From: Chitinophagaceae bacterium
Lineage (GTDB): Bacteria > Bacteroidota > Bacteroidia > Chitinophagales > Chitinophagaceae
DNA length: 20,875 bases
Reading direction: 5' to 3'
Assembly: GCA_947378615.1 (NCBI GenBank)
Contig: CANCKV010000001.1
Location: 1 to 20,875 of the forward strand
The notes under the pieces are model-generated. The model was not told the origin of the DNA. It saw nothing but the letters and a program-made list of their open reading frames with translations, and made no database searches. Made by a program: the position numbers and the translations under genes. Below are positions 8,148-16,035 of this stretch, one piece after another; positions within the stretch are counted from its first letter, which is position 1; each line of letters opens with the position of its first letter.

Positions 8148-9473
8148 CTAACGGGTGAATTGCCAAACTGGGCTCATTGCGGTGGCGTAAATTTCTTTTG
8201 CAAAATTTAGCATCCCTTCATAACCTGCTAGTCCCTCCTTTCGTTCGTGATTATGGTCGCAGAAACCAAGACCTAACTTATAAGCAATAGGACGTTCCTT
8301 GACCCCACCAATGAAAATGTCTGCTTTCTTTTCTTTTACAAATTGAGAAAGTTCAATAGGGTTTGAGTCATCTACTATGATAGTTCCTTCATCACAAAGC
8401 TCTTGAATGAGTGCATAATCTTCGGGAGTTCCAGTTTGAGAACCAACTACCACTGTTTGTACTCCTATCAACCGTAGAGCTTTTATCAGAGAGATTGCCT
8501 TGAAAGAACCTCCTACATAGATGGCTGCCTTTTTACCTTGAAGTTTTTCCTTATACATTCTGATTACAGGCATGATTCGGGCAAACTCTTCTTTTATGAG
8601 GAGTGAGGCATTTTCCATCAACTCCTTTTCCTTAAAAAACTTTGCCACACCATATAGCGCATCTGACATATCCTCGACACCAAAATAAGATACCTTCATA
8701 AAAGGCTGACCATATTTTTCCTTCATAATTTTTGCCAGATACATCATTGAACCTGAACATTGTACTACATTTAGTCCTGCCTTGTGTGCGTTCCTAATGT
8801 CATCTACACGTCCATCACCCGTTATTGTAGCATTGATGTAGATACCCATTTTCCGATAATATTCCTGCAATAACCATAACTCACCTGCGATATTGAAATC
8901 GCCAAGAATATTGATGCTAATCTTAGGAATTTCCCTGTCTGAAGTACCTACTAAAGTTGCTAAGGCCTCACATGCCACCTTATAACCATCTTTTTTTGTG
9001 CCACTATAACCAGGAGATTGTACTGGAATAATGGTCAATTGCTTTTCTTTGCTTACCCGCCTACAAACGGCCTCCATGTCATCGCCGATGACACCTACCA
9101 AGCAAGTCGAGTAAACAAAGGCAGCCTTTGGTTTATATCGGTCAATCAATTCGGATAACGACTCGTAAAGTTTTGTTTCGCCACCAAAAACAACTTCTTT
9201 CTCATGCAAATCTGTTGAAAAGCTATTTCGATGCAACTCTGGACCCGATGATAAAGCCCCCCGAATATCCCATGTATAAGCAGCACAACCAATTGGGCCG
9301 TGAATGACATGGAGGGCATCACTTATAGGATACAATACCACCCTAGAACCACAAAATACACATGCACGCTGACTGACAGAACCTGCAAGACTTGGCTTCG
9401 CACATTGTATCTTTTGACTTGTATCGCCGCTACGAACAATTTGTTTTTCACGACCTGTAAGGAAATTATCCAT
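8148..9473 (-). CDS. nifE: NifE, FeMo-co scaffold alpha-like subunit
   Basis: Partner of NifN in the FeMo-co assembly scaffold. The 441-residue protein is NifD-like: ACVFCGSRVVLYP (37-49) with C38, HGPIGCAAYTWDIRG (58-72) with C63, STCLVGVIGDD (122-132) with C124, then QCSGSMMYLAKIM, which occupies the position of the NifD cofactor-cysteine segment. These three cysteines would hold the P-cluster-like [4Fe-4S] cluster. It lacks the NifD histidine segment HSYDYGGPY, consistent with a scaffold rather than a catalytic subunit. It follows nifK across a 246-bp spacer with repeats. Confidence 0.94.
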   Translation of the reverse strand: MDNFLTGREKQIVRSGDTSQKIQCAKPSLAGSVSQRACVFCGSRVVLYPISDALHVIHGPIGCAAYTWDIRGALSSGPELHRNSFSTDLHEKEVVFGGETKLYESLSELIDRYKPKAAFVYSTCLVGVIGDDMEAVCRRVSKEKQLTIIPVQSPGYSGTKKDGYKVACEALATLVGTSDREIPKISINILGDFNIAGELWLLQEYYRKMGIYINATITGDGRVDDIRNAHKAGLNVVQCSGSMMYLAKIMKEKYGQPFMKVSYFGVEDMSDALYGVAKFFKEKELMENASLLIKEEFARIMPVIRMYKEKLQGKKAAIYVGGSFKAISLIKALRLIGVQTVVVGSQTGTPEDYALIQELCDEGTIIVDDSNPIELSQFVKEKKADIFIGGVKERPIAYKLGLGFCDHNHERKEGLAGYEGMLNFAKEIYATAMSPVWQFTR

Positions 9474-9480
9474 GGCGGGT

Positions 9481-9719
9481 ATAGTTATGAGTTATGAATT
9501 ATGAGTGATGAGTAGTAGGTATTAAGTTTTACGTTATACGTTTTAAGTTTTACGTTGTACGTTGTACGTTGAGTAGAGAGTTGAAGGAAGTTACTTTTAG
9601 GAATATAAAATCAGAAATCGAGCTACATAAATTACAATTCAGTCTGCGTTAAACGTTAAACTTAAAACGTAATACCTATAACTAATAACCTAATACTTAT
9701 AACCTAATACTTCCTTAGC
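9481..9719 (-). repeat. Spacer repeat array with complementary arm, nifK/nifE
   Basis: The 246-bp gap after nifK contains both repeat types: ATGAGTTATGAATTATGAG (9488-9506) and TTAAGTTTTACGTTATACG (9522-9570 region). The opposite arm (9645-9718) with TTAAACTTAAAACGTAATAC and three CCTAATACTTATAA-like words lies directly after the nifK stop. The unrelated 75 bp between them would be the hairpin loop. Confidence 0.75.
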
Positions 9720-11102
9720 TTACATGGTCAATTCTACCTTTTCTTCCCTACATTCCCTGTCTTCCTTATCCAAAATTGCATTCAGCATTTTTACTACAAG
9801 GTTCATTCCACCAACATAACCTGTGATTGGAAAATGACTATGTCCCACACGGTCAAGAATTGGGAAACCAACCCTAATTAAAGGAATATTTTCGTCACGT
9901 GCAATATATTTTCCGTAGCTATTGCCAATAATCAAATCAACAGGTTCTTGTTTAATCCATTGATGAAGTAAGAACATGTCGGCACGTTCACCATTCTTAA
10001 ACTTCGCTTCAGGAACTTTTTCAGATAACAAGGCTGACATTGCTGTGCCAAACTTATTTCCTGGCGTACCACTAACGATATAAACAGGTTTCATATCTAG
10101 AGACAATAAGAATTCTGTAAGTGGGATAACCGTATCTGGGTCACCAAAAATGGCTACACGTTTACCATAAAAATACTGGTGCATATCGGCAATCATATCG
10201 ACCAAACGACCTCTTTGTTCGGTGATTTCATCAGGAACATGTACTCTTGCAGCCTTGCTTAATGCCATTACAAATTTATCGGTAGCCTCAAGACCAATTG
10301 GGAGATTTAGAATATCGAAAGGAACCTTACATTTATTTTCCAATAACACGGCTGCATCTTCAGAACAGAAAGGGCCTAAACCAATCGTATATCTGCTATC
10401 ACCTGTGCTAACTAAATCGGGAACTGTAACGCCACCTTTGGGATAAAACTCATGATGACCAGTTAGAGGGGCATCCAAAACATCGGAAGTATCTGGAAAA
10501 AGAATTGTTTTAATTCCCATGATGGAAGTTATGTTCTTAATTTCCCTCATATCGCTAGGTTCGCACCAACCTGCAATGATGTTTACCTGATTTTTCTTGG
10601 TCACACTCTTTCCAGAGAAGTATTTAACCATTGCCGTAACCATATTGGCATAACCTGTAACGTGGGAACCGACATAACTTGGTGTATTACAATGAATGAG
10701 AAATTTCCCCTCGGGAACATAATTATCATCCCTAGCCTTTTGAAGTATCTGATTCACATCATCGCCGATTGTTTCGGAAAGACAAGTGGTATGAACAGCA
10801 ATGATATCGGGATTATAAACCGTAAAGATGGTTTCGACGGCTTGCAGTAAATTGGCTTGTCCACCAAATACTGAAGTTCCTTCGGTAAAAGAACTTGTTG
10901 CAGCCATAACGGGTTCCTTGTAATGACGGGTCAAGGCACTACGGTGGTAAGAACAACAACCTTGAGAACCGTGGCTGTGTGGAAGACAACCATGAATACC
11001 AAGGGCTGCATACATTGCACCAACAGGCTGACAGGTTTTTGCTGGGTTAATTGTGAGCGCTTCCCTTTCTATAATAGTATCGTTTGTATGTCGTAATAGC
11101 AT
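9720..11102 (-). CDS. nifK: NifK, nitrogenase MoFe protein beta subunit
   Basis: Pairs with NifD to form the alpha2beta2 dinitrogenase that holds the P-clusters. The 460 residues begin just before the family core. P-cluster ligands are C24 (TCQPVGAMYAALG), C49 (HGSQGCC) and C107 (TTCLSETIGDD); Ser146 in PSYVGSHVTGY matches the P-cluster serine. The protein lacks the N-terminal extension of about 45 residues found in Azotobacter NifK, as is usual for group II/III enzymes. No delta-subunit gene (anfG or vnfG) lies between nifD and nifK, so this is the molybdenum type. It lies 218 bp after nifD, a wide gap for an obligate partner, filled by an array of 14-bp repeats. Confidence 0.97.
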   Translation of the reverse strand: MLLRHTNDTIIEREALTINPAKTCQPVGAMYAALGIHGCLPHSHGSQGCCSYHRSALTRHYKEPVMAATSSFTEGTSVFGGQANLLQAVETIFTVYNPDIIAVHTTCLSETIGDDVNQILQKARDDNYVPEGKFLIHCNTPSYVGSHVTGYANMVTAMVKYFSGKSVTKKNQVNIIAGWCEPSDMREIKNITSIMGIKTILFPDTSDVLDAPLTGHHEFYPKGGVTVPDLVSTGDSRYTIGLGPFCSEDAAVLLENKCKVPFDILNLPIGLEATDKFVMALSKAARVHVPDEITEQRGRLVDMIADMHQYFYGKRVAIFGDPDTVIPLTEFLLSLDMKPVYIVSGTPGNKFGTAMSALLSEKVPEAKFKNGERADMFLLHQWIKQEPVDLIIGNSYGKYIARDENIPLIRVGFPILDRVGHSHFPITGYVGGMNLVVKMLNAILDKEDRECREEKVELTM

Positions 11103-11126
11103 TTTGTTTAAATTTAAAAGTGAATA

Positions 11127-11281
11127 ATAATTGGTAATAGGTTATAAGTAATAGGTTATAAGTAGTATGTTTTAAGTTATACGTTTTAAGTTATACGTTC
11201 TAAGTTATACGTTTTAAGTTATACGTTTTAAGTTATACGTTTTAAGTTATACGTTTTAAGTTATGCGTTTTAAGTTTTGAG
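11127..11281 (-). repeat. 14-bp tandem array, nifD/nifK spacer
   Basis: Eight head-to-tail units of 14 bp run from 11170 to 11281. The unit is TTTTAAGTTATACG on the plus strand; units 1, 2, 4, 5 and 6 are identical, unit 3 has one change, unit 7 has one (ATGCG) and unit 8 is more diverged. Looser copies of AATAGGTTATAAGT precede it (11136-11168). Unlike the other spacers, no clear complementary arm follows the nifD stop. Near-identical units point to recent expansion by slippage or recombination. Confidence 0.9.
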
Positions 11282-11320
11282 TATTACTACTTAGATTGCA
11301 AACTCATTTAGAATCGATTT

Positions 11321-12934
11321 CTAAGCGGCGTATTCAGCTTCAATAGTTACTTCTCTTTCCCAAGGTGCCTTTATCTTTTTCCAAATTGTGGTATTTACAA
11401 TCATGGCAATATCCTTGTAAAAATTGATAGCTCCTTCAAATCCTGAGTAAGGACCACCGTAATCGTAACTATGTAATTGTTTCAATGGAATGCCCATTTT
11501 TTGTACACAAAATTTTTCTTTGATACCTGCACAAAATACATCTGGATGATATAATTCAATCAGTTTTTCCATTTCGTAATGGCTAAGGTCATCAATAATC
11601 AATGCCCCTTTCAGCATATCTTTCATCATACCATCATAAGAGTTGAATTCGATACCCTTTTCTGCCAAAGCTGCTTTTTCTTCTTCAGTCTTACGAGGAT
11701 TATAACGGGTTTCATCTTGTTCAATATCTAACTCTTCGATATTTCTGCTATCTGCGTCAACTTTGATAGTAGGAATAACACTTCTACCTTCATAATCATC
11801 ACGGTGACCAAATTCATAACCTGCAGACAGTGTACTCATACCAAGTTCGGTAAACAATTCCTGAAAATGGTGTGCCCTTGAACCACCTACAAATAGCATG
11901 GCAACCTTTCCTTTAGTTTGGTCATACACCTTTTCGAGTTCTGCATTTACCAACGCCATTTCTTCGGCAATCACTGCTTCGACCCTGTCGATTAATTCTT
12001 GGTCACCAAAGTACTCGGCAATTTTTCTGAAAGATTTCGCAGTAGCTTCTGCTCCAGTAAAGTTTACTTTGAACCAAGGCAAACCAAATTTCTTCTCCAT
12101 CATTTCGGCAACATAATTGATTGAACGGTGACAAACCACCACATTTAAATCAGCATGGTGAGCTGCTTCAAATTTTTCCATTGTAGAGTTACCACTGAAA
12201 GAAGAAACAAGAGTAAGGCCACATTTCTCGAAGATTCTTTCCAATTCAAAACCATCACCACCAATATTATAGTCGCCCAACATATTGACTTTGTATTTTC
12301 CTTCAGGAATCGTATTACCAAGACCAATAACGTGTTTCATCAAACCATTGTTAGCGATGTGGTGTCCCGCACTCTGACTAACACCCTTGTAGCCTTCGCA
12401 GCTAAATCCAAAGATATTGATGCCTAATTCGGCTTTCATTTCGCGGGCAACTGCATGTACATCATCTCCAATCAAACCAACAGGACAAGTAGAGAAGATT
12501 CCGATGCTTTTAGGTTTGAAGATTTCAAAAACTTCCCTAACTGCCTGTTTCAATTTTAGTTCTCCACCAAATACAATATTTGAGTCTTGCATATCGGTAG
12601 AAAAGCAGTAATTCATGAAGTTTTCTGATTCGGGAGTAGGAGGTAATGTTTGGTTACGACGTGTCAACCAAGCATAAAAGCTACAACCAATTGGACCATG
12701 AACGAGATTGATGATGTCGCGGGTTGGACCCAGTATCACCCCTTTACAACCTGCATAGGTACAACCACGTTGGGTAATTATACCTGGTGCTGTTCTTACA
12801 TTCGCTTGAATTGGGTGAATGACATCACTATCGTTTACTACAATAGATTTCTCCCTTTTCTTGGCTAACTTTTTAGGGTACTTTTTCAATACCTCTTCTT
12901 TCCATCTTTGTGTATCAATTTCTGTGTGAATCAT
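11321..12934 (-). CDS. nifD: NifD, nitrogenase MoFe protein alpha subunit
   Basis: Catalytic subunit that carries FeMo-co. Of 537 residues, C58, C84 and C150 are P-cluster ligands. FeMo-co is bound by C268 (VVCHRSINY) and H488 (QLHSYDYGGPY). Active-site residues equivalent to Azotobacter V70, R96, Q191 and H195 are V66, R92, Q187 and H191; the residue matching H451 is Ser497. About 60 extra residues near 375-440 correspond to the insert of Clostridium-type NifD and explain the length. All key residues are intact, so the enzyme should be functional. It starts only 11 bp after the nifI2 stop, so the two genes are closely coupled in translation. Confidence 0.98.
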   Translation of the reverse strand: MIHTEIDTQRWKEEVLKKYPKKLAKKREKSIVVNDSDVIHPIQANVRTAPGIITQRGCTYAGCKGVILGPTRDIINLVHGPIGCSFYAWLTRRNQTLPPTPESENFMNYCFSTDMQDSNIVFGGELKLKQAVREVFEIFKPKSIGIFSTCPVGLIGDDVHAVAREMKAELGINIFGFSCEGYKGVSQSAGHHIANNGLMKHVIGLGNTIPEGKYKVNMLGDYNIGGDGFELERIFEKCGLTLVSSFSGNSTMEKFEAAHHADLNVVVCHRSINYVAEMMEKKFGLPWFKVNFTGAEATAKSFRKIAEYFGDQELIDRVEAVIAEEMALVNAELEKVYDQTKGKVAMLFVGGSRAHHFQELFTELGMSTLSAGYEFGHRDDYEGRSVIPTIKVDADSRNIEELDIEQDETRYNPRKTEEEKAALAEKGIEFNSYDGMMKDMLKGALIIDDLSHYEMEKLIELYHPDVFCAGIKEKFCVQKMGIPLKQLHSYDYGGPYSGFEGAINFYKDIAMIVNTTIWKKIKAPWEREVTIEAEYAA

Positions 12935-12945
12935 AATTTTTAATT

Positions 12946-13326
12946 TTAATCTAATGTAGAAATACCTCTTTCACCTGAACTTACCTTGACAGACTCAAGT
13001 GCTTCGAGGACAAATATTTTTCCATCACCACTATTATTGGTTTGATTAACCTTAATAATGGTCTCAATTGCCAAATCCTTTTTATCATCGGTAACAACTA
13101 AGTTTATCATTCTTTTTGCTTTTAAATGATGTTCAGCTACCGATTCTTCCAATAAAGGATTGGGTTCAAGGTCTTCGATGGCATGTTTATAGTTTTCACC
13201 TAAAGCCCTTCCGTTTCCCCTTCCAGAAACACTCATTGCAGTAAAAGAAGGCAAACCAGCATCAGAAAGGGCTTTTTTTGTTTCATTCATTTTTCTGATA
13301 CGTATAATTGCTAGTATTAATTTCAT
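12946..13326 (-). CDS. nifI2: NifI2, PII-like nitrogenase switch-off regulator
   Basis: A PII-family protein of 126 residues. With NifI1 it forms a complex that binds dinitrogenase and blocks NifH access when 2-oxoglutarate is low (known from methanogens). It starts MKLILAIIRIRKM, has SVSGRGNGRA before an elongated, acidic T-loop region (about 45-70), and GDGKIFVLEALESVKVSSGERG near the C-terminus, where PII proteins bind ATP. The long T-loop without the uridylylated Tyr of GlnB and its place between nifH and nifD mark it as NifI2. Confidence 0.94.
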   Translation of the reverse strand: MKLILAIIRIRKMNETKKALSDAGLPSFTAMSVSGRGNGRALGENYKHAIEDLEPNPLLEESVAEHHLKAKRMINLVVTDDKKDLAIETIIKVNQTNNSGDGKIFVLEALESVKVSSGERGISTLD

Positions 13327-13377
13327 TTGTTAGAGTTATTGAGATAAAAATTCGGGTGAATGATATGGTTTATAGCT

Positions 13378-13450
13378 GAAAGTTGTACGTTTTAAGTTAT
13401 ACGTTTTACGTTGTACGTTGTATGTTTTAAGTTGTACTTAGTACGTTTTG
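13378..13450 (-). repeat. Spacer repeat array, nifI1/nifI2
   Basis: About five irregular copies of TGTACGTTTTAAGTTA-like words fill the middle of the 157-bp gap. Orientation and words match the arrays after nifD and nifE. No good complementary arm was found, apart from the short pair GAAAGT and ACTTTC at its edges. Confidence 0.7.
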
Positions 13451-13483
13451 AAACTTTCCTACTATCTATAAGATGATTTCTAA

Positions 13484-13813
13484 TTAAGAAACCTCTTTTT
13501 GGCCACTCGAGATAGTATAACTTTCAATAACTGGTGTTATAAAAATTTTCCCGTCCCCAAAAGCACCTTTTGCTCCTGTCCTTGCGGCTTCAATGATCGT
13601 GCTGATAACAAAATCCTTATCTGCATCTTTAATTACAATCAACAACAATTCTTTTGGAAGTTCATCATAAGTGATATCACCTACTTTTAGACCTCTTTGC
13701 TTTCCACGTCCAAAAACTGACATTTTTGTAGTGCCTGGAAAACCAACATTTATTAAGGCTTTTAAAACTGAACTTGCTTTTTCGGGACGTACAATTGCTC
13801 TTATTAGTAACAT
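13484..13813 (-). CDS. nifI1: NifI1, PII-like nitrogenase switch-off regulator
   Basis: A PII-family protein of 109 residues and partner of NifI2. It begins MLLIRAIVRPEKASSVLKAL, has the MSVFGRGKQRGLKVGD segment leading into a shortened T-loop (about 38-55), and AFGDGKIFITPVIESYTISSGQ at the C-terminus. These are the NifI1 hallmarks; a general GlnB or GlnK would carry a Tyr-containing T-loop and lie next to amtB or glnA. It lies 123 bp after nifH; that gap has only A/T-rich DNA and no repeat array. Confidence 0.94.
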   Translation of the reverse strand: MLLIRAIVRPEKASSVLKALINVGFPGTTKMSVFGRGKQRGLKVGDITYDELPKELLLIVIKDADKDFVISTIIEAARTGAKGAFGDGKIFITPVIESYTISSGQKEVS

Positions 13814-13936
13814 TATTTTTATTTTAAATGATGATTAAAAGTTTTGAAAAGAAAGATGATTTTTAGTTATTTTTTATTGAATCACCGCTTTTCTTTCATT
13901 TGGTGTAAAACTTGACTCTATAGAAAATCAATCCTA

Positions 13937-14782
<846 letters not shown>

Positions 14783-14796
14783 TCAATAATAATAAT

Positions 14797-14812
14797 TGCA
14801 ACAGGTATGCCA
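14797..14812 (-). promoter_or_regulatory. Sigma-54 (-24/-12) promoter of nifH
   Basis: Read on the minus strand the site is TGGCATACCTGTTGCA, against the consensus TGGCAC-N5-TTGCW: one mismatch (T for C at the sixth base) and exact GG-N10-GC spacing. Transcription would start near 14786, giving a leader of about 22 nt before the nifH ATG. The -24 half lies in the palindrome TGCCATGGCA. It is the only site of this quality I found in the gaps. Confidence 0.88.
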
Positions 14813-14858
14813 TGGCATGAATGTTTAATTTGGGGATAAGTACAAATCGGTTTACAAA

Positions 14859-14875
14859 GTATTGAAAAACAATAC
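14859..14875. promoter_or_regulatory. Small inverted repeat between promoter and upstream palindrome
   Basis: GTATTG and CAATAC (6-bp perfect arms) flank AAAAA, about 50 bp upstream of the -24 box. Its position between the putative activator site and the promoter suggests a second operator or a bend site; function unknown. Confidence 0.35.
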
Positions 14876-14932
14876 ATTTTATTTTTAGAATAAATTTGGA
14901 TGTAACATTTTGAAGAATTCAATAAATATTGA

Positions 14933-14954
14933 TTTCCTACATTGATGTAGGAAA
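14933..14954. promoter_or_regulatory. Candidate NifA upstream activator site (22-bp palindrome)
   Basis: TTTCCTACAT (14933-14942) and ATGTAGGAAA (14945-14954) are perfect arms around a TG centre. Its centre is about 132 bp upstream of the -24 box, within the usual range for an enhancer site of a sigma-54 activator. No classical TGT-N10-ACA NifA site occurs between 14765 and 15114, so this palindrome is the best candidate for NifA or another nif regulator. The rest of this 350-bp gap is A/T-rich, with no gene visible. Confidence 0.55.
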
Positions 14955-15114
14955 ATTGGGCAAGAATTACAAGAATGAAACTTAATAATAGATTATTTCA
15001 AAAGCTAATATGGAGTCAGAATTGTAGAAATACTAAAGAATGATAATAATTATGTTGCTAATAAAGCTTATATCAAAAGGAAATTGACCACTATTTCAAA
15101 ATGATAATAAATTT

Positions 15115-15624
15115 CTATTTAAAGCGATTATCTGAACGCAATTTTTCTAAAGGCAAATCAAGATTCTTTTCAAGCCACCCAACCTTAACATTTTCTCGAT
15201 TATCATACTTTGGAAAAAATGGTTTTATATCAATTAAAGGGGTTTCGTCAAGCTTGTCGACTTGTTCAATATGAATGATATTGCCTTCGATACCCAATAG
15301 TTTTACGGTAGAAAGTCCGATTGCATTAGGGCGTTTAGGGGCCTTACAGGAGAAAATGCCCCTCTTTTCAGCGTCCATAAATGGAACAACCTCTAAATCA
15401 TAGCCTTCAATTTTATGAACCCTATAGATTAATATGATGTGCGAAAATCCATCAAGGTCTTTCAATCCTTCCAAATAGTTAGGCAGTAATTCAATATATC
15501 CCTTAATTCCTTCAGCCGCAATTGGCTGAATGGGCATATTTTCAATTATCTTAAAGGGAGTATGAATCACACCAATTGGGTTGATAATGAAAGGTGCTAC
15601 ATTTTTGTTGTTTTCTTGTTTCAT
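15115..15624 (-). CDS. TrmO/TsaA-family protein (tRNA t6A37 N6-methyltransferase-like)
   Basis: The family founder TrmO methylates N6-threonylcarbamoyladenosine at position 37 of tRNA-Thr with SAM, using a beta-barrel fold. Family motifs visible: NPIGVIHTPF near the N-terminus, LKDLDGFSHIILIY, a PFMDAEKRGIFSCKAPKRPNAIGLS block, and DETPLIDIKPFFPKYD. I start at the ATG at 15624 (169 residues, preceded by AATAAAAAT); an upstream ATG at 15663 would add 13 residues. The length fits single-domain members. It lies between modC and nifH, 350 bp from the nif promoter. TsaA-like genes recur near nif and mod genes, as I recall, so a role beyond tRNA is possible, but the sequence does not show one. Confidence 0.85.
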   Translation of the reverse strand: MKQENNKNVAPFIINPIGVIHTPFKIIENMPIQPIAAEGIKGYIELLPNYLEGLKDLDGFSHIILIYRVHKIEGYDLEVVPFMDAEKRGIFSCKAPKRPNAIGLSTVKLLGIEGNIIHIEQVDKLDETPLIDIKPFFPKYDNRENVKVGWLEKNLDLPLEKLRSDNRFK

Positions 15625-15670
15625 ATTTTTATTATTTCTTTGATTATAAAAATTAATATGCAAATTCCTA

Positions 15671-15883
15671 AAAGTGGAATACTAATTTTCAAAACTGGAA
15701 TATTGGGCAAAAAAGTTGGAACTGCATTTTGCTAAACAGATGACATCCTGTATCAAGCTGCCGTATTTCGCAGGTTACTTGGAGGCTTTCGCAAAAGACA
15801 TGGAGGCTTTCGCAAAAGACATGGAGGCTTTCGCAAAAAATTGGAGAGCTTCGCAAAAAATATGGAGAGCTTCGCAATGACAT
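15671..15883. repeat. 20-21-bp periodic repeat array, modC/TrmO spacer
   Basis: Five clear units of 20-21 bp, GGAGGCTTTCGCAAAAGACA or GGAGAGCTTCGCAAAAAATA-like, run from 15781 to 15883. Weaker units with the same spacing extend to the left (AAAGTGGAATA at 15671, AAACTGGAATA at 15692, AAAGTTGGAA near 15711). Each unit carries a CAAAA or CAAAAAA tract, so A-tracts recur every two helical turns. The 411-bp gap has no credible gene. A minus-strand 66-codon frame through it (15689-15889) only translates the repeat. Confidence 0.85.
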
Positions 15884-15886
15884 GGT

Positions 15887-15906
15887 CACCTTATTTTACT
15901 AAGGTG
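15887..15906. other. Hairpin with 7-bp perfect stem
   Basis: CACCTTA (15887-15893) and TAAGGTG (15900-15906) flank a 6-nt loop, next to the end of the periodic array. A further 9-bp pair, AGGTTAATT (15909-15917) and AATTAACCT (15959-15967), follows. No T-run, so termination is not supported. Confidence 0.4.
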
Positions 15907-15996
15907 GAAGGTTAATTATCTTCGCAGACAGGCTGCATAACAACTCGGAAGGCTTGACAATTAACCTGCTCATTGATTTTGCGAGATGGAAAGCTA

Positions 15997-16027
15997 ATAT
16001 AGGTTTCATATAGGTTTCAACCTATAT
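15997..16027 (-). terminator. Possible 3' hairpin of modC
   Basis: ATATAGGTT (16008-16016) and AACCTATAT (16019-16027) are perfect 9-bp arms starting 9 bp after the modC stop; an extra direct copy ATATAGGTTTC lies at 15997-16007. Position fits an mRNA 3' end or stabiliser, but only two nucleotides separate the arms and no T-run follows. Confidence 0.35.
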
Positions 16028-16035
16028 CTACCTAT

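Noticed and set aside
11127..11281. CRISPR array in the spacer repeats
   Set aside because: Units are 14 bp and contiguous, without unique spacers, and no cas genes are present.
9720..12934. Alternative (V or Fe-only) nitrogenase
   Set aside because: No delta-subunit gene lies between nifD and nifK, and nifE, nifN, nifV and modABC accompany the genes, all of which favour the molybdenum enzyme.
12946..13813. General nitrogen-regulatory GlnB/GlnK proteins
   Set aside because: Tandem PII-like genes between nifH and nifD with altered T-loops fit NifI1 and NifI2.
15689..15889. Minus-strand 66-codon frame with a repeated CESLHVF motif
   Set aside because: It only translates the 20-21-bp DNA repeat; unit lengths vary between 20 and 21 bp, so the frame is not kept, and no start context or neighbour supports a gene.
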